From assembly GCF_007004725.1 (NCBI RefSeq), contig NZ_ML660168.1, positions 357,341-421,340 of the forward strand: a stretch of DNA of 64,000 bases, given 5' to 3'. Numbering within the stretch: the stretch's first letter is position 1; each line of letters begins with the position of its first letter. The position numbers and the translations under genes are program-made. The notes under the pieces were generated by a model. It saw nothing but the letters and a program-made list of their open reading frames with translations, was not told the origin of the DNA and searched no databases. This DNA comes from Aliikangiella coralliicola. GTDB taxonomy: Bacteria > Pseudomonadota > Gammaproteobacteria > Enterobacterales > Kangiellaceae. This document shows, one piece after another, positions 37,926 through 46,626 of this stretch.

Positions 37926-37956
37926 AGAATAACCAAAATAACTGTCTCTAAACACT

Positions 37957-37982
37957 AAAGGCGAACTTGTTCGCCTTTTTTT
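37957..37982 (+). terminator. rho-independent terminator after glnS
   Basis: AAAGGCGAAC (37957-37966) and GTTCGCCTTT (37969-37978) form a perfect 10-bp stem with a TT turn, followed by TTTT. The same hairpin could act for the leftward gene in the other direction. Confidence 0.9.
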
Positions 37983-38019
37983 GTGAGCTAAAATTATTCA
38001 AAACTTCTGTGGTTTTAGT

Positions 38020-38766
38020 TTACTGGGCTTCCCCCTGTCGACCACCACAACGATTAACAAACCGGTGTTTTATTCTTTCATAGGCACCGCGCAATTCGGA
38101 AACCAGAGATAAAGGTGTATTAATGTTAGCGGCCAGGTAGAGCTCTTGTTGCAACTCTTTAATCGCATAAACGAGTTCCAACTCATTGGAACTTCTGATC
38201 GTCTCGCTTCTTAAAATATCAACAAAATTATCTGATGCAATAATCAGATCAATTCGATTTCTTTCAATCATTTTTCGCGACTGACTATAATTTGATGCCA
38301 CGATCAGATTTTTATCAAGAATAAAACCGTTGTCAGTTAAAAATTCAAACTCAGCCTGGTCTCTACCAATGCCCACAACGTAGTTTCGCGCATCTTCCAG
38401 ACTATCAACTTCAATATCTTGACGATATTTATTTTTATAAAAGGAAACTTCTATATTACACAGTGGAGCAATCCACAGAAACTGATTTTCTCGTTGCTTA
38501 TTTCTTAACAATGAATATATGAGCGTGGATGAATTATTAGTCGCTTTCCGATAAGCCCTTGGCCAGGGGAAAATATCAATTTTATAGTTAACTTTAGCTT
38601 CCGCTAAAATAGCTTTTACCAGTTCAGTGGACCAACCATCAACGCCTTTGTTTTCATTAATCACCTGATACGGTGGAAATAACTCGGTAACTACCTGAAC
38701 CTTTTCGGTAGAATGAACAAAGTCAGCGAAAATAACACAACAAACGAATATTAACCGGTAAATCAT
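38020..38766 (-). CDS. periplasmic solute-binding protein, family 3 type
   Basis: This 248-residue protein has a signal peptide (about 1-19, ending HST) followed by an SBP_bac_3 fold: KVQVVTELFPPYQVI, then GWSTELVKAIL and WPRAYRKA, and the second-lobe segment GIGRDQAEFEFL. No permease or ATPase gene is adjacent, and several proteins of this type act in chemosensing or have no known transporter. The ligand is not predictable. It is divergent from the Crp/Fnr gene. Confidence 0.75.
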   Translation of the reverse strand: MIYRLIFVCCVIFADFVHSTEKVQVVTELFPPYQVINENKGVDGWSTELVKAILAEAKVNYKIDIFPWPRAYRKATNNSSTLIYSLLRNKQRENQFLWIAPLCNIEVSFYKNKYRQDIEVDSLEDARNYVVGIGRDQAEFEFLTDNGFILDKNLIVASNYSQSRKMIERNRIDLIIASDNFVDILRSETIRSSNELELVYAIKELQQELYLAANINTPLSLVSELRGAYERIKHRFVNRCGGRQGEAQ

Positions 38767-39055
38767 GGCTATTCTTCTTAATTCAACACCGCAATTGAAT
38801 ATCTCTAAATATTATAGAACAGCTTTATAAAGACAGTCCGTTCAATCTCTCGATTCAATAAATAAATCTATCTCAAGCATTTTTTGTTCTTAAGAAAAAC
38901 GCTTTTATATCGAATAATGTTGATGAGATAAGTCTCTCCAAAGCCAGGGAAATGAAAAATAAAACGTTCAATTACTGCCATTCAAACAAAATAACCTGTT
39001 GTATTATTATAAGCGCTGTTTAGAATCAATTAATGACGTTGACTTTGGAGATAGT

Positions 39056-39778
39056 GTGAGCACTCAACCTGTTTCAGAATATCATCTTGCGGTGTTAAAT
39101 TCGGGGCGCTGGTTTAATAACATCCCGGCTCAAATGAAGCACGACTTGCTGCAGTTTTCCGTTTTGAAATCTATAGAGCCAGGAGAAACATTATTTTCCC
39201 GGGGCGATGCACGCAACGGCTTATTTGCAGTTGTTGACGGTTCAATCCGAATTACTGGTTTAAATGAAGATGGCAAAGAAGCCATTCTCACATTTATCGA
39301 ACCACCCAGCTGGATTGGCGAAGTAGCATTATTCGACGGAGATAACCGTACACACCACGCTATAGCAGAAACAGCTGTGACAGTACTTCACATTCCCCAG
39401 GAAAAACTGGACGACATGCTCGAACGCCATCCAGAATATTGGAAGGAGTTTGGCATACTGCTTGCGCATAAACTACGGTTAACTTTTCAGGCAATTGAAG
39501 ATTTATCATTGCTTCCCGCCGCTACTCGATTGTGTCGGCGTCTAGTGATCATTGCACAAGGCTACGGCGGGATAAGTGGTAGACATAAAAGTGGAATAAA
39601 TCCGCAACGAGTCATTAGTGTTTCTCAAGAACAACTTGGCTTGATGTTATCAATATCCCGCCAAACTACAAATCAAATACTCAAAGAGCTTCAAGCCAAA
39701 GGCATGATTAAGATCACCTATGGAGAAATTGAAATCCTTGATCTGGACCAACTCAAACATCAAGCGCAATTGCCATAA
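39056..39778 (+). CDS. Crp/Fnr family transcriptional regulator
   Basis: The GTG at 39056 has GGAG 5 nt upstream and gives 240 residues; the longer frame from 38999 adds an unlikely 19-residue tail. A cyclic-nucleotide-binding-type beta barrel (about 18-125: LFSRGDARNGLFAVVDGSI, then PSWIGEVALFDG) is followed by a Crp-type helix-turn-helix (VISVSQEQLGLMLSISRQT). The Cys cluster of Fnr is absent. It is a DNA-binding regulator of unknown signal, encoded alone; no target site was identified by eye. Confidence 0.85.
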   Translation: MSTQPVSEYHLAVLNSGRWFNNIPAQMKHDLLQFSVLKSIEPGETLFSRGDARNGLFAVVDGSIRITGLNEDGKEAILTFIEPPSWIGEVALFDGDNRTHHAIAETAVTVLHIPQEKLDDMLERHPEYWKEFGILLAHKLRLTFQAIEDLSLLPAATRLCRRLVIIAQGYGGISGRHKSGINPQRVISVSQEQLGLMLSISRQTTNQILKELQAKGMIKITYGEIEILDLDQLKHQAQLP

Positions 39779-39897
39779 ACTGCGTGACACCAATCATCAC
39801 ATTAACTTTTGTCAACTATCTGACAGACTTGGCCCTGATATCCTGATAAATTGAGCCAGATAGGATAATTTCTTCAACTCAAACGAGGGCGAACAGA

Positions 39898-40437
39898 ATG
39901 AAAACGCTCATTGATCAACTATCAAAATATGCAGAATATCACCGTGACCCACGCAATATTGCGACTCATTTTGTTGGTATTCCGCTAATCGTTGTTTCCA
40001 TCGCAGTGCTGCTCTCTCGCCCCAGTTTCGAACTGTTCGGGATAATTGTTTCCCCTGCAGTAGCGGTCGCTTTAATTAGCGTGGTTTACTACCTGATGCT
40101 CGATTTATTCTTTGGTTTTTTAATGACTATTGTGATGTTCCTTTCTATCTGGGCCGGCCAATCGCTTGCTGCAGGCACCACTGAAAGCTGGTTAGGTTGG
40201 GGAATTGGCTTATTTGTTGTCGGTTGGATAATTCAGTTTATTGGTCATTATTACGAAGGTAAGAAGCCCGCTTTTGTCGATGATATTATGGGACTAGTAA
40301 TCGGGCCTCTTTTCGTTGTTGCCGAAGCAATGTTTTTACTCGGACTCCGCAAAGAAGTGCAGATGGAAATCGAGAAACGAGCCGGCGTTGTAAAAGCCAG
40401 AAATCTAAATACCCACACCTCTTCAAGCACCGAATAA
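39898..40437 (+). CDS. Mpo1-like / DUF962 membrane protein
   Basis: This 179-residue protein has four expected membrane helices and the family features: an N-terminal AEYHRDPRNIATHFVGIPLI and a central FIGHYYEGKKPAFVDD. In yeast, Mpo1 is an iron-dependent dioxygenase that shortens 2-hydroxy fatty acids, and the His residues here (in YHRD, THFVG, GHYYEGKKP) fit its metal ligands. The ribosome site is GAGGGCG. Function in bacteria is inferred only from the family. Confidence 0.82.
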   Translation: MKTLIDQLSKYAEYHRDPRNIATHFVGIPLIVVSIAVLLSRPSFELFGIIVSPAVAVALISVVYYLMLDLFFGFLMTIVMFLSIWAGQSLAAGTTESWLGWGIGLFVVGWIIQFIGHYYEGKKPAFVDDIMGLVIGPLFVVAEAMFLLGLRKEVQMEIEKRAGVVKARNLNTHTSSSTE

Positions 40438-40520
40438 ATGCACTTTTCCGATAGCTTCATGTTAAAAGAGCACAGCTTGAAATAGATCTGAAGTTCTCTC
40501 AACTTCATTCTTGTACATAA

Positions 40521-40548
40521 TAGGAAGGCGTTTGTACGCCTTTCCTGT
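40521..40548 (+). terminator. probable terminator after the Mpo1-like gene
   Basis: AGGAAGGCG (40522-40530) and CGCCTTTCCT (40537-40546) form a stem with one bulged T around a TTTGTA loop. The T-run is short, so efficiency is uncertain. Confidence 0.5.
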
Positions 40549-40692
40549 CACGCAATTCATTATCCCTACTTCGATTTAAGCTGGCTGATTCACCATTTGT
40601 TACTTTCTATTTTTCTTCACTTGAAATTCTATTGCTATTATTATTTTGACTTGCACTAAGCCAAACGAATCTTCGGGGGAACACAGCCTCAT

Positions 40693-41718
40693 ATGAAACC
40701 TCTACAATCACCATCACTCCTTCAGGTACTTATTTTTAGTATCATGTTAAATATTGCTCCTACCTCAACCCAAGCCGACACTCTGCTGGTGGGTAACAAA
40801 AGCCAGGCTACATTAAGTGTCATAGATATTTCCAGCAACTCGATTAAACGCGTAATTAGAACCGGTATTGGTCCCCACGAAGTCGCCATTAGCCCCAATC
40901 AAAAGTACGCAGCAGTTGTTAACTATGGCGATCACTCCGTGAAAGGGAATAGTGTTAGTTTGATCGATATTGACAAAGGTGAAGTGATTAATACCGTCAC
41001 ACACGACAAGTTACTTTCGCCCCACGGTATTCAATGGTTTAAAGACAATAAACACATCCTGGTAACTGCTGAAAGAAATAAAGCTATCGTTAAACTTAAC
41101 CCTTTCAATGGAAAAATCACCGGCGTAGCTAAAACCAATGCAGAAGTTTCACATATGTTGGTCATATCGCCTGACGAAAGTTTTGCGGCTGTATCAAATA
41201 TTGTCTCAGGCAGTTTATCTTTAGTTGATTTGAAAACATTTAAACTCATTAAAGAAATACAGACCGGTGGTGGAGCCGAAGGCATTGATATTTCATCGGA
41301 TGGCTCAAAAATCTGGGTGACCAATCGCGATGATGACACTGTGAGTATCGTTGAAGTAGCCACTCGAAAAGTGATAAAAACATTGCCATCAAAAGGTTTT
41401 CCGATCAGAGTCAAGATTTCTCCCAACCAGAAATATGCGCTCGTATCTAACGCGAAAATGAATACCTTAACAATTTTTAATGCCAGCAGCCTTGAAAAGG
41501 TGAAAGAAATGTCACTGGCCTCAGACGACAGCAAGGTTCCGCTACAGTTTCCAATTGGTATTTTAATCGATAACAAAAGCCAAAACGCTTATGTCGCTCA
41601 TGCAGGCGGTGACAAAATATCAGTCATAGATCTGGCTAGACTAGAGCGAACCAAATTACTAACCGGTGGACTAACCCCAGACGGAATGGGTTTTATTGAA
41701 AGAAAAGTTAGCTACTGA
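40693..41718 (+). CDS. YncE-like exported beta-propeller protein
   Basis: This 341-residue protein has a signal peptide (ending TQADT) and a seven-bladed propeller of YncE/YVTN type: repeated blades such as LSVIDISSNSIKRVI, ISPNQKYAAVVN, and LSLVDLKTFKLIKEIQTG. Such proteins sit in the periplasm; some bind DNA, metals or partner enzymes. There is no c-type haem or enzyme motif. The gene is alone, and its function is unknown. Confidence 0.8.
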   Translation: MKPLQSPSLLQVLIFSIMLNIAPTSTQADTLLVGNKSQATLSVIDISSNSIKRVIRTGIGPHEVAISPNQKYAAVVNYGDHSVKGNSVSLIDIDKGEVINTVTHDKLLSPHGIQWFKDNKHILVTAERNKAIVKLNPFNGKITGVAKTNAEVSHMLVISPDESFAAVSNIVSGSLSLVDLKTFKLIKEIQTGGGAEGIDISSDGSKIWVTNRDDDTVSIVEVATRKVIKTLPSKGFPIRVKISPNQKYALVSNAKMNTLTIFNASSLEKVKEMSLASDDSKVPLQFPIGILIDNKSQNAYVAHAGGDKISVIDLARLERTKLLTGGLTPDGMGFIERKVSY

Positions 41719-41794
41719 AAACAGGCTAGTTATTATTATTCGACCTATTATTATTCGACTTATTATCGTTCAAATTTTTATTATTCAATTCGTA

Positions 41795-42463
41795 TCAGTC
41801 AATTTCGGCGAAAGCCCTCACTGGAAAGGTTCCGAAGCCTTTAACCTTAACGGGCACTGCATAAAATTTAAATTCGCCTTTAGGAATGGACTTAAGATTA
41901 CACAAGTGCTCAACAATCAGAATTTCGGCACCCAGTAATATTGAATGAACCGGTCTTTTGCCGGTTGATGTGTCGTCAATGTTTAATGAATCGATACCAA
42001 CCAGCGCAACCCCTCGTTCCTTTAGCAAAACAGCAGCATCCTCTGTCAGGTAAGGATTGTTCTCATAGTAAGAGTCACTTTTCCAGTGCCTCGACCAACC
42101 GGTCTCAACCAATACCGCCTTTCCCGCTAACTCAAGACTTTCAAAAAACTCTCGACCTACAGCCTTAACATTATCAGGAACGGTGACTTTAACACCAGGC
42201 AAGCTGGAAACCGACGACAAGGACAATTCTGCTATATCTTTTCCTGCTGCGTAGCGATGAAATGGCGCATCAATGTAAGTGCCCGTATTCGCGACCATTT
42301 CAATTTTACCAATGTGGAAACTTGCATCTTCATAATGTTTTTCGGAAGCTTCTCGACTGAGATAATCACAAATAATTGGCGCGGGTAGTCCCTTGTAGGT
42401 CACTATGCCGTCTTCGATGGTGTGGCTCAAGTCGACCAGTTTTGACATACTCCTCAAGCTCAC
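41795..42463 (-). CDS. cyclase-family (kynurenine-formamidase-fold) protein with altered metal motif
   Basis: This 222-residue protein has the cyclase/KynB fold: LVDLSHTIEDGIVTYKG at the start, then the metal region MVANTGTYIDAPFHRY. Typical members read H-x-G-T-H-x-D-x-P-x-H; here the first two His are Asn and Tyr, while Asp and the last His remain. Some family members have this form. The GTG start overlaps the YbjQ stop (GTGA), and an ATG at 42448 is possible. It is the last gene of the overlapped ECF sigma operon, which is the only hint of its role. Confidence 0.75.
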   Translation of the reverse strand: MSLRSMSKLVDLSHTIEDGIVTYKGLPAPIICDYLSREASEKHYEDASFHIGKIEMVANTGTYIDAPFHRYAAGKDIAELSLSSVSSLPGVKVTVPDNVKAVGREFFESLELAGKAVLVETGWSRHWKSDSYYENNPYLTEDAAVLLKERGVALVGIDSLNIDDTSTGKRPVHSILLGAEILIVEHLCNLKSIPKGEFKFYAVPVKVKGFGTFPVRAFAEID

Positions 42464-42816
42464 GCAGGTCGATCATCAATCAAGTCATCTGCATCTTCAA
42501 CCAGCACAGCCGTCCCATAAACCATTAACTCAGCTGCTCCATGGGTAATTTGAGAAGTTGAAAAGTGCAACCCGACAATGGCATTACCACCAAGTTCTCG
42601 CGCATCCTGCATAATTCGATCAAGCACCTGCTCGCGGCTTTCTGCTAATAACTTGGTATATTCGTGTATCTCTCCACCGACAAGATTGCGTATTTTCGCC
42701 AGAATATCATGACCAACGTGACGTGCTCGAATACTGGTTCCTCTGACCAATCCCAGATGTTTAACAATTTGCTTTCCGTAAATAAATTCCGTGGTTGACA
42801 GTATGACGTAACTCAT
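42460..42816 (-). CDS. YbjQ / UPF0145 family protein
   Basis: This 118-residue protein matches YbjQ: VRGTSIRARHVGHDILAKI, then HEYTKLLAESREQVLDRIM, then ELGGNAIVGLHFSTSQI. The fold is a small pentameric beta-alpha protein, sometimes called heavy-metal-binding, of unknown function. It overlaps both neighbours by 4 bp (anti-sigma gene upstream, cyclase gene downstream), so it is translated with them. No metal ligand cluster beyond His is conserved in view. Confidence 0.8.
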   Translation of the reverse strand: MSYVILSTTEFIYGKQIVKHLGLVRGTSIRARHVGHDILAKIRNLVGGEIHEYTKLLAESREQVLDRIMQDARELGGNAIVGLHFSTSQITHGAAELMVYGTAVLVEDADDLIDDRPA

Positions 42817-43265
42817 ATTTTTACTTTCCCGTATTTATCTTTTTTTGCATTCATCAAACGCTGTCTGAGGACACTAAATAGTAATAATAACGACCCGCTT
42901 CCCAGTGCGCCGACTAACAATTTTTCAAGTAGTCCTAAATCAGGATTGGTAAAAATTTTAAAAAAAGTAAAACCAACAATGGCGACTGAAGCCACCGCTA
43001 TCAGCGCCAAACCAAACATTCGAGTGGTTTTAGCAATAGGCTCCTGAAACAGCTTTTCTAGATGCTCCAGTTCCTGCTCCTGCAAACTCAACGACTGGAT
43101 TTCATGCCGCATCAGCGACAATTCTTGATAAAGTTGCTGATACTCTGAGTCAGTTTCAATTAACAGTGAAACCTTCTGAGCTTCTTGTTGAGTTAATTCC
43201 CCATCAAGATAACCCGATAGTTTTTCAAATTTTTCTTCGTTGATGTCTGATTGTTGAATACTCAT
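42813..43265 (-). CDS. anti-sigma-factor-like membrane protein without zinc motif
   Basis: This 150-residue protein starts like an anti-sigma domain (LSGYLDGELTQQEAQKVSLL) but lacks the Cys/His residues of zinc anti-sigma factors. A helical stretch to about residue 75 is followed by two membrane helices (about 82-106 and 115-135) and a short basic tail. It overlaps the sigma gene by 4 bp, the normal sign of a sigma/anti-sigma pair. Binding to the neighbouring sigma factor is inferred from position and fold. Confidence 0.72.
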   Translation of the reverse strand: MSIQQSDINEEKFEKLSGYLDGELTQQEAQKVSLLIETDSEYQQLYQELSLMRHEIQSLSLQEQELEHLEKLFQEPIAKTTRMFGLALIAVASVAIVGFTFFKIFTNPDLGLLEKLLVGALGSGSLLLLFSVLRQRLMNAKKDKYGKVKI

Positions 43266-43777
43266 TGAGCACCTCCCAGGGAAAAACCTTTTTTGATGAG
43301 TATTTCCCTTAATGCCATTCTCGCTCGATGTAAACGAGACATCACGGAACCATTAGCAATTCCGAGAATTTTGGCGATATCAGCGTAACTAAAATTATGA
43401 TAATCACGCAACAAAATAATTTCCTTTTGCTGCATATTCAACTCATTAATAGCTTCTTCCAGTGATTCTTTCAACTGCATTTGTTGTAAAGATTTATCCG
43501 GCTCAGTGCAAGTCGGCGCGCTTGAGTGATATTCTTCATGCTCAACTTTACGAACACGTTTTTGATGTCGCAGTATATCAATTGACTTATTACGAACAAC
43601 GGTAAATAGCCAGGGTTTGAACTCCTGGTGGTCAAGTGCCGGCGCGCCGGGATGATTAATACCTTTTTCTATCGACGACTGTACAACTTCAAGCGCATCA
43701 TCGCGATTGTTAAGTAATCGATAGGCTAACGCAAAAGCTTGTTTGCGGCACTCTTCAAATTCTGAGGACACCTGCAT
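43262..43777 (-). CDS. ECF-type RNA polymerase sigma factor
   Basis: The ATG at 43777 (AAGGG, 8 nt upstream) gives 171 residues; longer starts add a tail without support. Region 2 reads AFALAYRLLNNRDDALEVVQ with WLFTVVRNKSIDILRHQKR, and region 4 (about 110-160) reads IILLRDYHNFSYADIAKILG with SVMSRLHRARMALR. It would direct polymerase to its own regulon, likely including this operon. Four genes follow one another with 4-bp overlaps. The signal is unknown. Confidence 0.88.
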   Translation of the reverse strand: MQVSSEFEECRKQAFALAYRLLNNRDDALEVVQSSIEKGINHPGAPALDHQEFKPWLFTVVRNKSIDILRHQKRVRKVEHEEYHSSAPTCTEPDKSLQQMQLKESLEEAINELNMQQKEIILLRDYHNFSYADIAKILGIANGSVMSRLHRARMALREILIKKGFSLGGAQ

Positions 43778-43857
43778 GGTGTATTCCCTTATCTCTGACA
43801 TTTTTGTTAAAACCATCAAATAGTACGCTATATCTCAACTAAGTGGTATCCGAAAAA

Positions 43858-43874
43858 TGACACAAATAGTGTCA
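43858..43874. promoter_or_regulatory. 17-bp palindromic operator candidate upstream of the ECF sigma gene
   Basis: TGACACAAATAGTGTCA has perfect 6-bp arms and a 5-bp centre. It lies about 80 bp upstream of the sigma start. Size and symmetry suit a dimeric regulator. The binding protein is unknown. Confidence 0.45.
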
Positions 43875-44132
43875 GACAAATTATTACCAGCCTGGTGACA
43901 TAAATGCTTAACAGACTGATAGATATCGGTTCCAGGCTTATTCATTACCCGTAGAGGGTCAACGTGCACTAGCCTGGTATATTCCCTCAAAACAACGAAA
44001 TTTATTAACTACCGACCAGTTTCCCAGCTGATTTCTAACAAGCCACTTTCTTCGGCTTTACAAAACCACTCATTCCAACATAGAATAGCTGGCGTCTGAC
44101 TAATATTTGAAGCATTTATCATTTTTGACCTT

Positions 44133-44160
44133 TTGACAGATGGCCTTTAATAAATAATAT
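44133..44160 (+). promoter_or_regulatory. sigma-70-type promoter for the kynurenine operon
   Basis: TTGACA (44133-44138), a 16-bp spacer and TAATAT (44155-44160) form a near-consensus promoter. The -35 lies inside the first of two direct repeats, so a repressor binding the repeats could block it. Transcription from here would give a leader of about 330 nt before the first gene. Confidence 0.45.
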
Positions 44161-44496
44161 GACCTTTGACAGAACACAAAAAACCTCTCTCAATATCTTC
44201 GCTAGCCAGCGCGGCTGCAAGTTTATCTTAAACTAACACCACCACCGGTGGGGCATTCAGCCCATTGCTGACATTTATGCTATTCTCAATCAGGTAGTTT
44301 ATAGGAATAGACCCGATTTCAAACAGCAAATACCCTTTTCTCAGCTTTATGACCTCAGCCTGTTGGGCAATTTGAAAATATCGTCTGAGAACAAACCAAA
44401 CAACAACCAGAAACTTAGTTAATACAATCAGTTAGCTGTAGCATCGAAATACATGTTATGCCGCCTGAGATGCTACATCAAAGAAAAAGGGAACCC

Positions 44497-44928
44497 ATGA
44501 TGGTTAATGAACAATCGAAATTTAGTACTGAAAAAGCCCCCAAACCTGTTGGTTTATACCCTCACGCCAGAAAAGTTAACGATTTATTGTTTCTTTCCGG
44601 TGTTGGTCCTAGACAAGCGGGAACTTTAGATATTCCAGGGGTGACTCTAAACCCAGACGGTTCAATCAAAGACTACGACATTGAAACCCAGTGCCGCAGC
44701 GTATTTAACAACGTAAAAACAATTCTCGAAGAATCGGGCTCCAGCTGGATGAACCTGGTAGATGTCACCGTTTTTCTGACCAACATGGCTGATGACTTTA
44801 AGACTTACAACAAGATTTACGCAGAATACTTTGCAGATAATCAACCCTGTCGTACAACGGTGGAAATTAATTGTCTACCAACACCGATTGCAATCGAGCT
44901 CAAGTGTATCGCCACTATTGACCAATGA
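44497..44928 (+). CDS. amnD: RidA-family 2-aminomuconate deaminase
   Basis: The start at 44497 (or the adjacent ATG at 44500) follows AAGGGA and gives about 143 residues; an upstream in-frame ATG at 44458 adds a 13-residue tail without a good site. The RidA fold shows VGLYPHARKVNDLLFLSGVG, then CRSVFNNVKTILEESG and the catalytic-Arg segment PCRTTVEINCLP. It would remove ammonia from 2-aminomuconate after the semialdehyde dehydrogenase step. Position at the head of the kynurenine operon supports this and not general imine deamination. Confidence 0.82.
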   Translation: MMVNEQSKFSTEKAPKPVGLYPHARKVNDLLFLSGVGPRQAGTLDIPGVTLNPDGSIKDYDIETQCRSVFNNVKTILEESGSSWMNLVDVTVFLTNMADDFKTYNKIYAEYFADNQPCRTTVEINCLPTPIAIELKCIATIDQ

Positions 44929-44972
44929 GAACGGCAATAGGTTATCACACACAAACTAAAGGAAACTAAACA

Positions 44973-45524
44973 ATGAGTGCCCCAATGCAAGTCATTAATT
45001 TCCAGAAGTGGATTGACGAAAACCGCGACAAACTGCTGCCGCCAGTTTGTAATAAAGAAGTTTACCGAGAAGGCGATATGATTATTATGGTTGTCGGAGG
45101 ACCTAATGGTCGCAAAGACTTTCACTACAACGAAGGCCCAGAGTTTTTCTATCAACTCGAAGGCGAAATGCTGCTAAGAACTCAGCAAAATAATCAAGTT
45201 GTCGATTACCCGATAAAAGCAGGCGAAGTCTTTTTGCTACCGCCTAAAGTTCCCCACTCTCCTGTGCGTTTTGAAAACTCGATAGGATTAGTTGTCGAAC
45301 AAGTTCGCCGTCCAGAGGAAACCGACGGATTGATGTGGTTTTGTGAACAATGCAATCACAAACTTTATGAAGAGTATTTTCCGCTCACTGACATTGAGAA
45401 AGATTTCGGCGGCGCTTTCAATCGTTTTTTATCCAGCGAAGAGCTACGCACATGTGATAAATGCGGCGATGTTATGCCTCACAATAAATATGACTTCGAC
45501 AAGCAACAGTCAGGAAAAGAATAA
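44973..45524 (+). CDS. nbaC: 3-hydroxyanthranilate 3,4-dioxygenase
   Basis: This 183-residue enzyme opens 3-hydroxyanthranilate to 2-amino-3-carboxymuconate semialdehyde. The cupin iron site is visible in [18 protein letters not shown] (about 49-66) and [11 protein letters not shown] (about 90). A C-terminal rubredoxin-like metal site (CEQC and CDKC, about 125 and 163) is typical of bacterial forms. It is encoded 44 bp after the deaminase gene and 15 bp before the ACMSD gene. Confidence 0.92.
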   Translation: MSAPMQVINFQKWIDENRDKLLPPVCNKEVYREGDMIIMVVGGPNGRKDFHYNEGPEFFYQLEGEMLLRTQQNNQVVDYPIKAGEVFLLPPKVPHSPVRFENSIGLVVEQVRRPEETDGLMWFCEQCNHKLYEEYFPLTDIEKDFGGAFNRFLSSEELRTCDKCGDVMPHNKYDFDKQQSGKE

Positions 45525-45539
45525 ACATAAGGAACCGCT

Positions 45540-46553
45540 ATGTTAACCATTGATATTCACACTCACATATTGCCTGAAAAATGGCCTGACTTAAAAGAAA
45601 AGTATGGCTATGGTGGATGGATTCATCTGGACCATCATCGATGCGGTTGTGCGCGCATGATGAAAGATTCTCATTTTTTTCGAGAAATAGAATCCAATTG
45701 CTGGGACCCGAAAGTCCGCATGACTGAATGTGAACAGCATGGTGTCCATGTTCAAGTTTTGTCAACGGTTCCGGTCATGTTCAGCTACTGGGCAAAACCA
45801 CTCGATGCCCTCGATATCTCCAAGTTACTAAACGATCATATCGCCGGAATTTGTGACGAACATCCTAGTCGCTTCGCAGGTCTTGGCACTATTCCGCTAC
45901 AGTCTCCAGATTTAGCCATCAAAGAACTGGAGCGCTGTGTCAATGATCTCGGTTTAAGCGGTGTTCAAATTGGTTCTCATGTTAACCAATGGAATTTGAA
46001 CGCGCCCGAACTTTTCGACGTTTTTGCCGCTGCCCAAGATCTCGACGCGGCGATTTTTGTTCATCCCTGGGACATGATGGGCAAAGAACAAATGAAAGAC
46101 TATTGGCTTCCCTGGTTAGTCGGTATGCCAGCCGAAACTTCGCTTGCGATGTGCTCAATGATTTTCGGTGGTGTATTCGAAAAATTACCAAAACTGAAAG
46201 TTGCTTTTGCTCACGGTGGTGGTTCTTTTCCCTCAACCATCGGCAGGATTGAGCACGGTTTTAATTGCCGCCCCGACCTGGTCGCGGTCGATAATAATGT
46301 AAACCCTCGAGAATATCTCGATCGCTTTTACCTGGATACACTGGTCCATGATCCGAAAATGCTGAACTATCTGATTGATCTAATGGGGCCGGAACGACTC
46401 GCCCTTGGAACCGACTATCCTTTTCCACTAGGCGAGCTTTCTCCAGGCAAGTTGATAAACGAAACCATCGCTGACGAAACAGTTCGCAAACGACTGTTGC
46501 ATGGAACCGCCATCGAATGGTTAGGACTGGAAGCGGCAAGGTTTGGCCTGTAA
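45540..46553 (+). CDS. nbaD: 2-amino-3-carboxymuconate-6-semialdehyde decarboxylase (ACMSD)
   Basis: This 337-residue amidohydrolase-fold enzyme decarboxylates the unstable ring-cleavage product. The zinc ligands are visible: [11 protein letters not shown] (His7, His9), a His in [12 protein letters not shown] (about 177), and the terminal Asp in [13 protein letters not shown] (about 290). Length agrees with known bacterial ACMSD. It follows the dioxygenase by 15 bp with a GGAAC-type ribosome site. Confidence 0.93.
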   Translation: MLTIDIHTHILPEKWPDLKEKYGYGGWIHLDHHRCGCARMMKDSHFFREIESNCWDPKVRMTECEQHGVHVQVLSTVPVMFSYWAKPLDALDISKLLNDHIAGICDEHPSRFAGLGTIPLQSPDLAIKELERCVNDLGLSGVQIGSHVNQWNLNAPELFDVFAAAQDLDAAIFVHPWDMMGKEQMKDYWLPWLVGMPAETSLAMCSMIFGGVFEKLPKLKVAFAHGGGSFPSTIGRIEHGFNCRPDLVAVDNNVNPREYLDRFYLDTLVHDPKMLNYLIDLMGPERLALGTDYPFPLGELSPGKLINETIADETVRKRLLHGTAIEWLGLEAARFGL

Positions 46554-46626
46554 AAAAGCGCGTCGAAAAAGATGAGTAACTGGCAGGTAATAAAGTAAAC
46601 AGAAATAAAAGGCTATTAGTAATTCA

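Larger units (their letters stand above)
43778..44496. other. divergent spacer of about 700 bp between the ECF operon and the kynurenine operon
   Basis: It holds a palindrome near the sigma gene (43858-43874) and a good sigma-70 promoter for the rightward operon (44133-44160), plus a direct repeat TGACCTTT-GACAGA (44126-44140 and 44160-44173). A 37-codon leftward frame at 44009-44122 has an AAAGG site but no family match and was not called. Confidence 0.5.

Noticed and set aside
38875..38902. AGCATTTTT...AAAAACGCT hairpin as a terminator
   Set aside because: It lies between two divergent genes, where no transcript should end, and its stem has mismatches.
39565..39580. GGGATAA match to the dispersed repeat inside the Crp/Fnr gene
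   Set aside because: Only the short core matches, without AACCTGA, and it lies in conserved coding sequence; it is chance.
40030..40048. TTCGGGATAA match inside the Mpo1-like gene
   Set aside because: The match is 10 bp with no flanking similarity and falls in a coding region; it is probably chance.
41730..41758. Direct repeat TTATTATTATTCGAC between the YncE-like and cyclase genes
   Set aside because: It is short, AT-rich and only two copies; no function can be argued.
44009..44122. 37-codon leftward frame with an AAAGG ribosome site
   Set aside because: It is short, has no recognised relative and lies under the likely kynurenine promoter. It was kept as a note only.
43820..44457. Hidden protein gene in the large spacer before the kynurenine operon
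   Set aside because: Frames on both strands were read through; apart from the 37-codon frame none has a plausible start and length.
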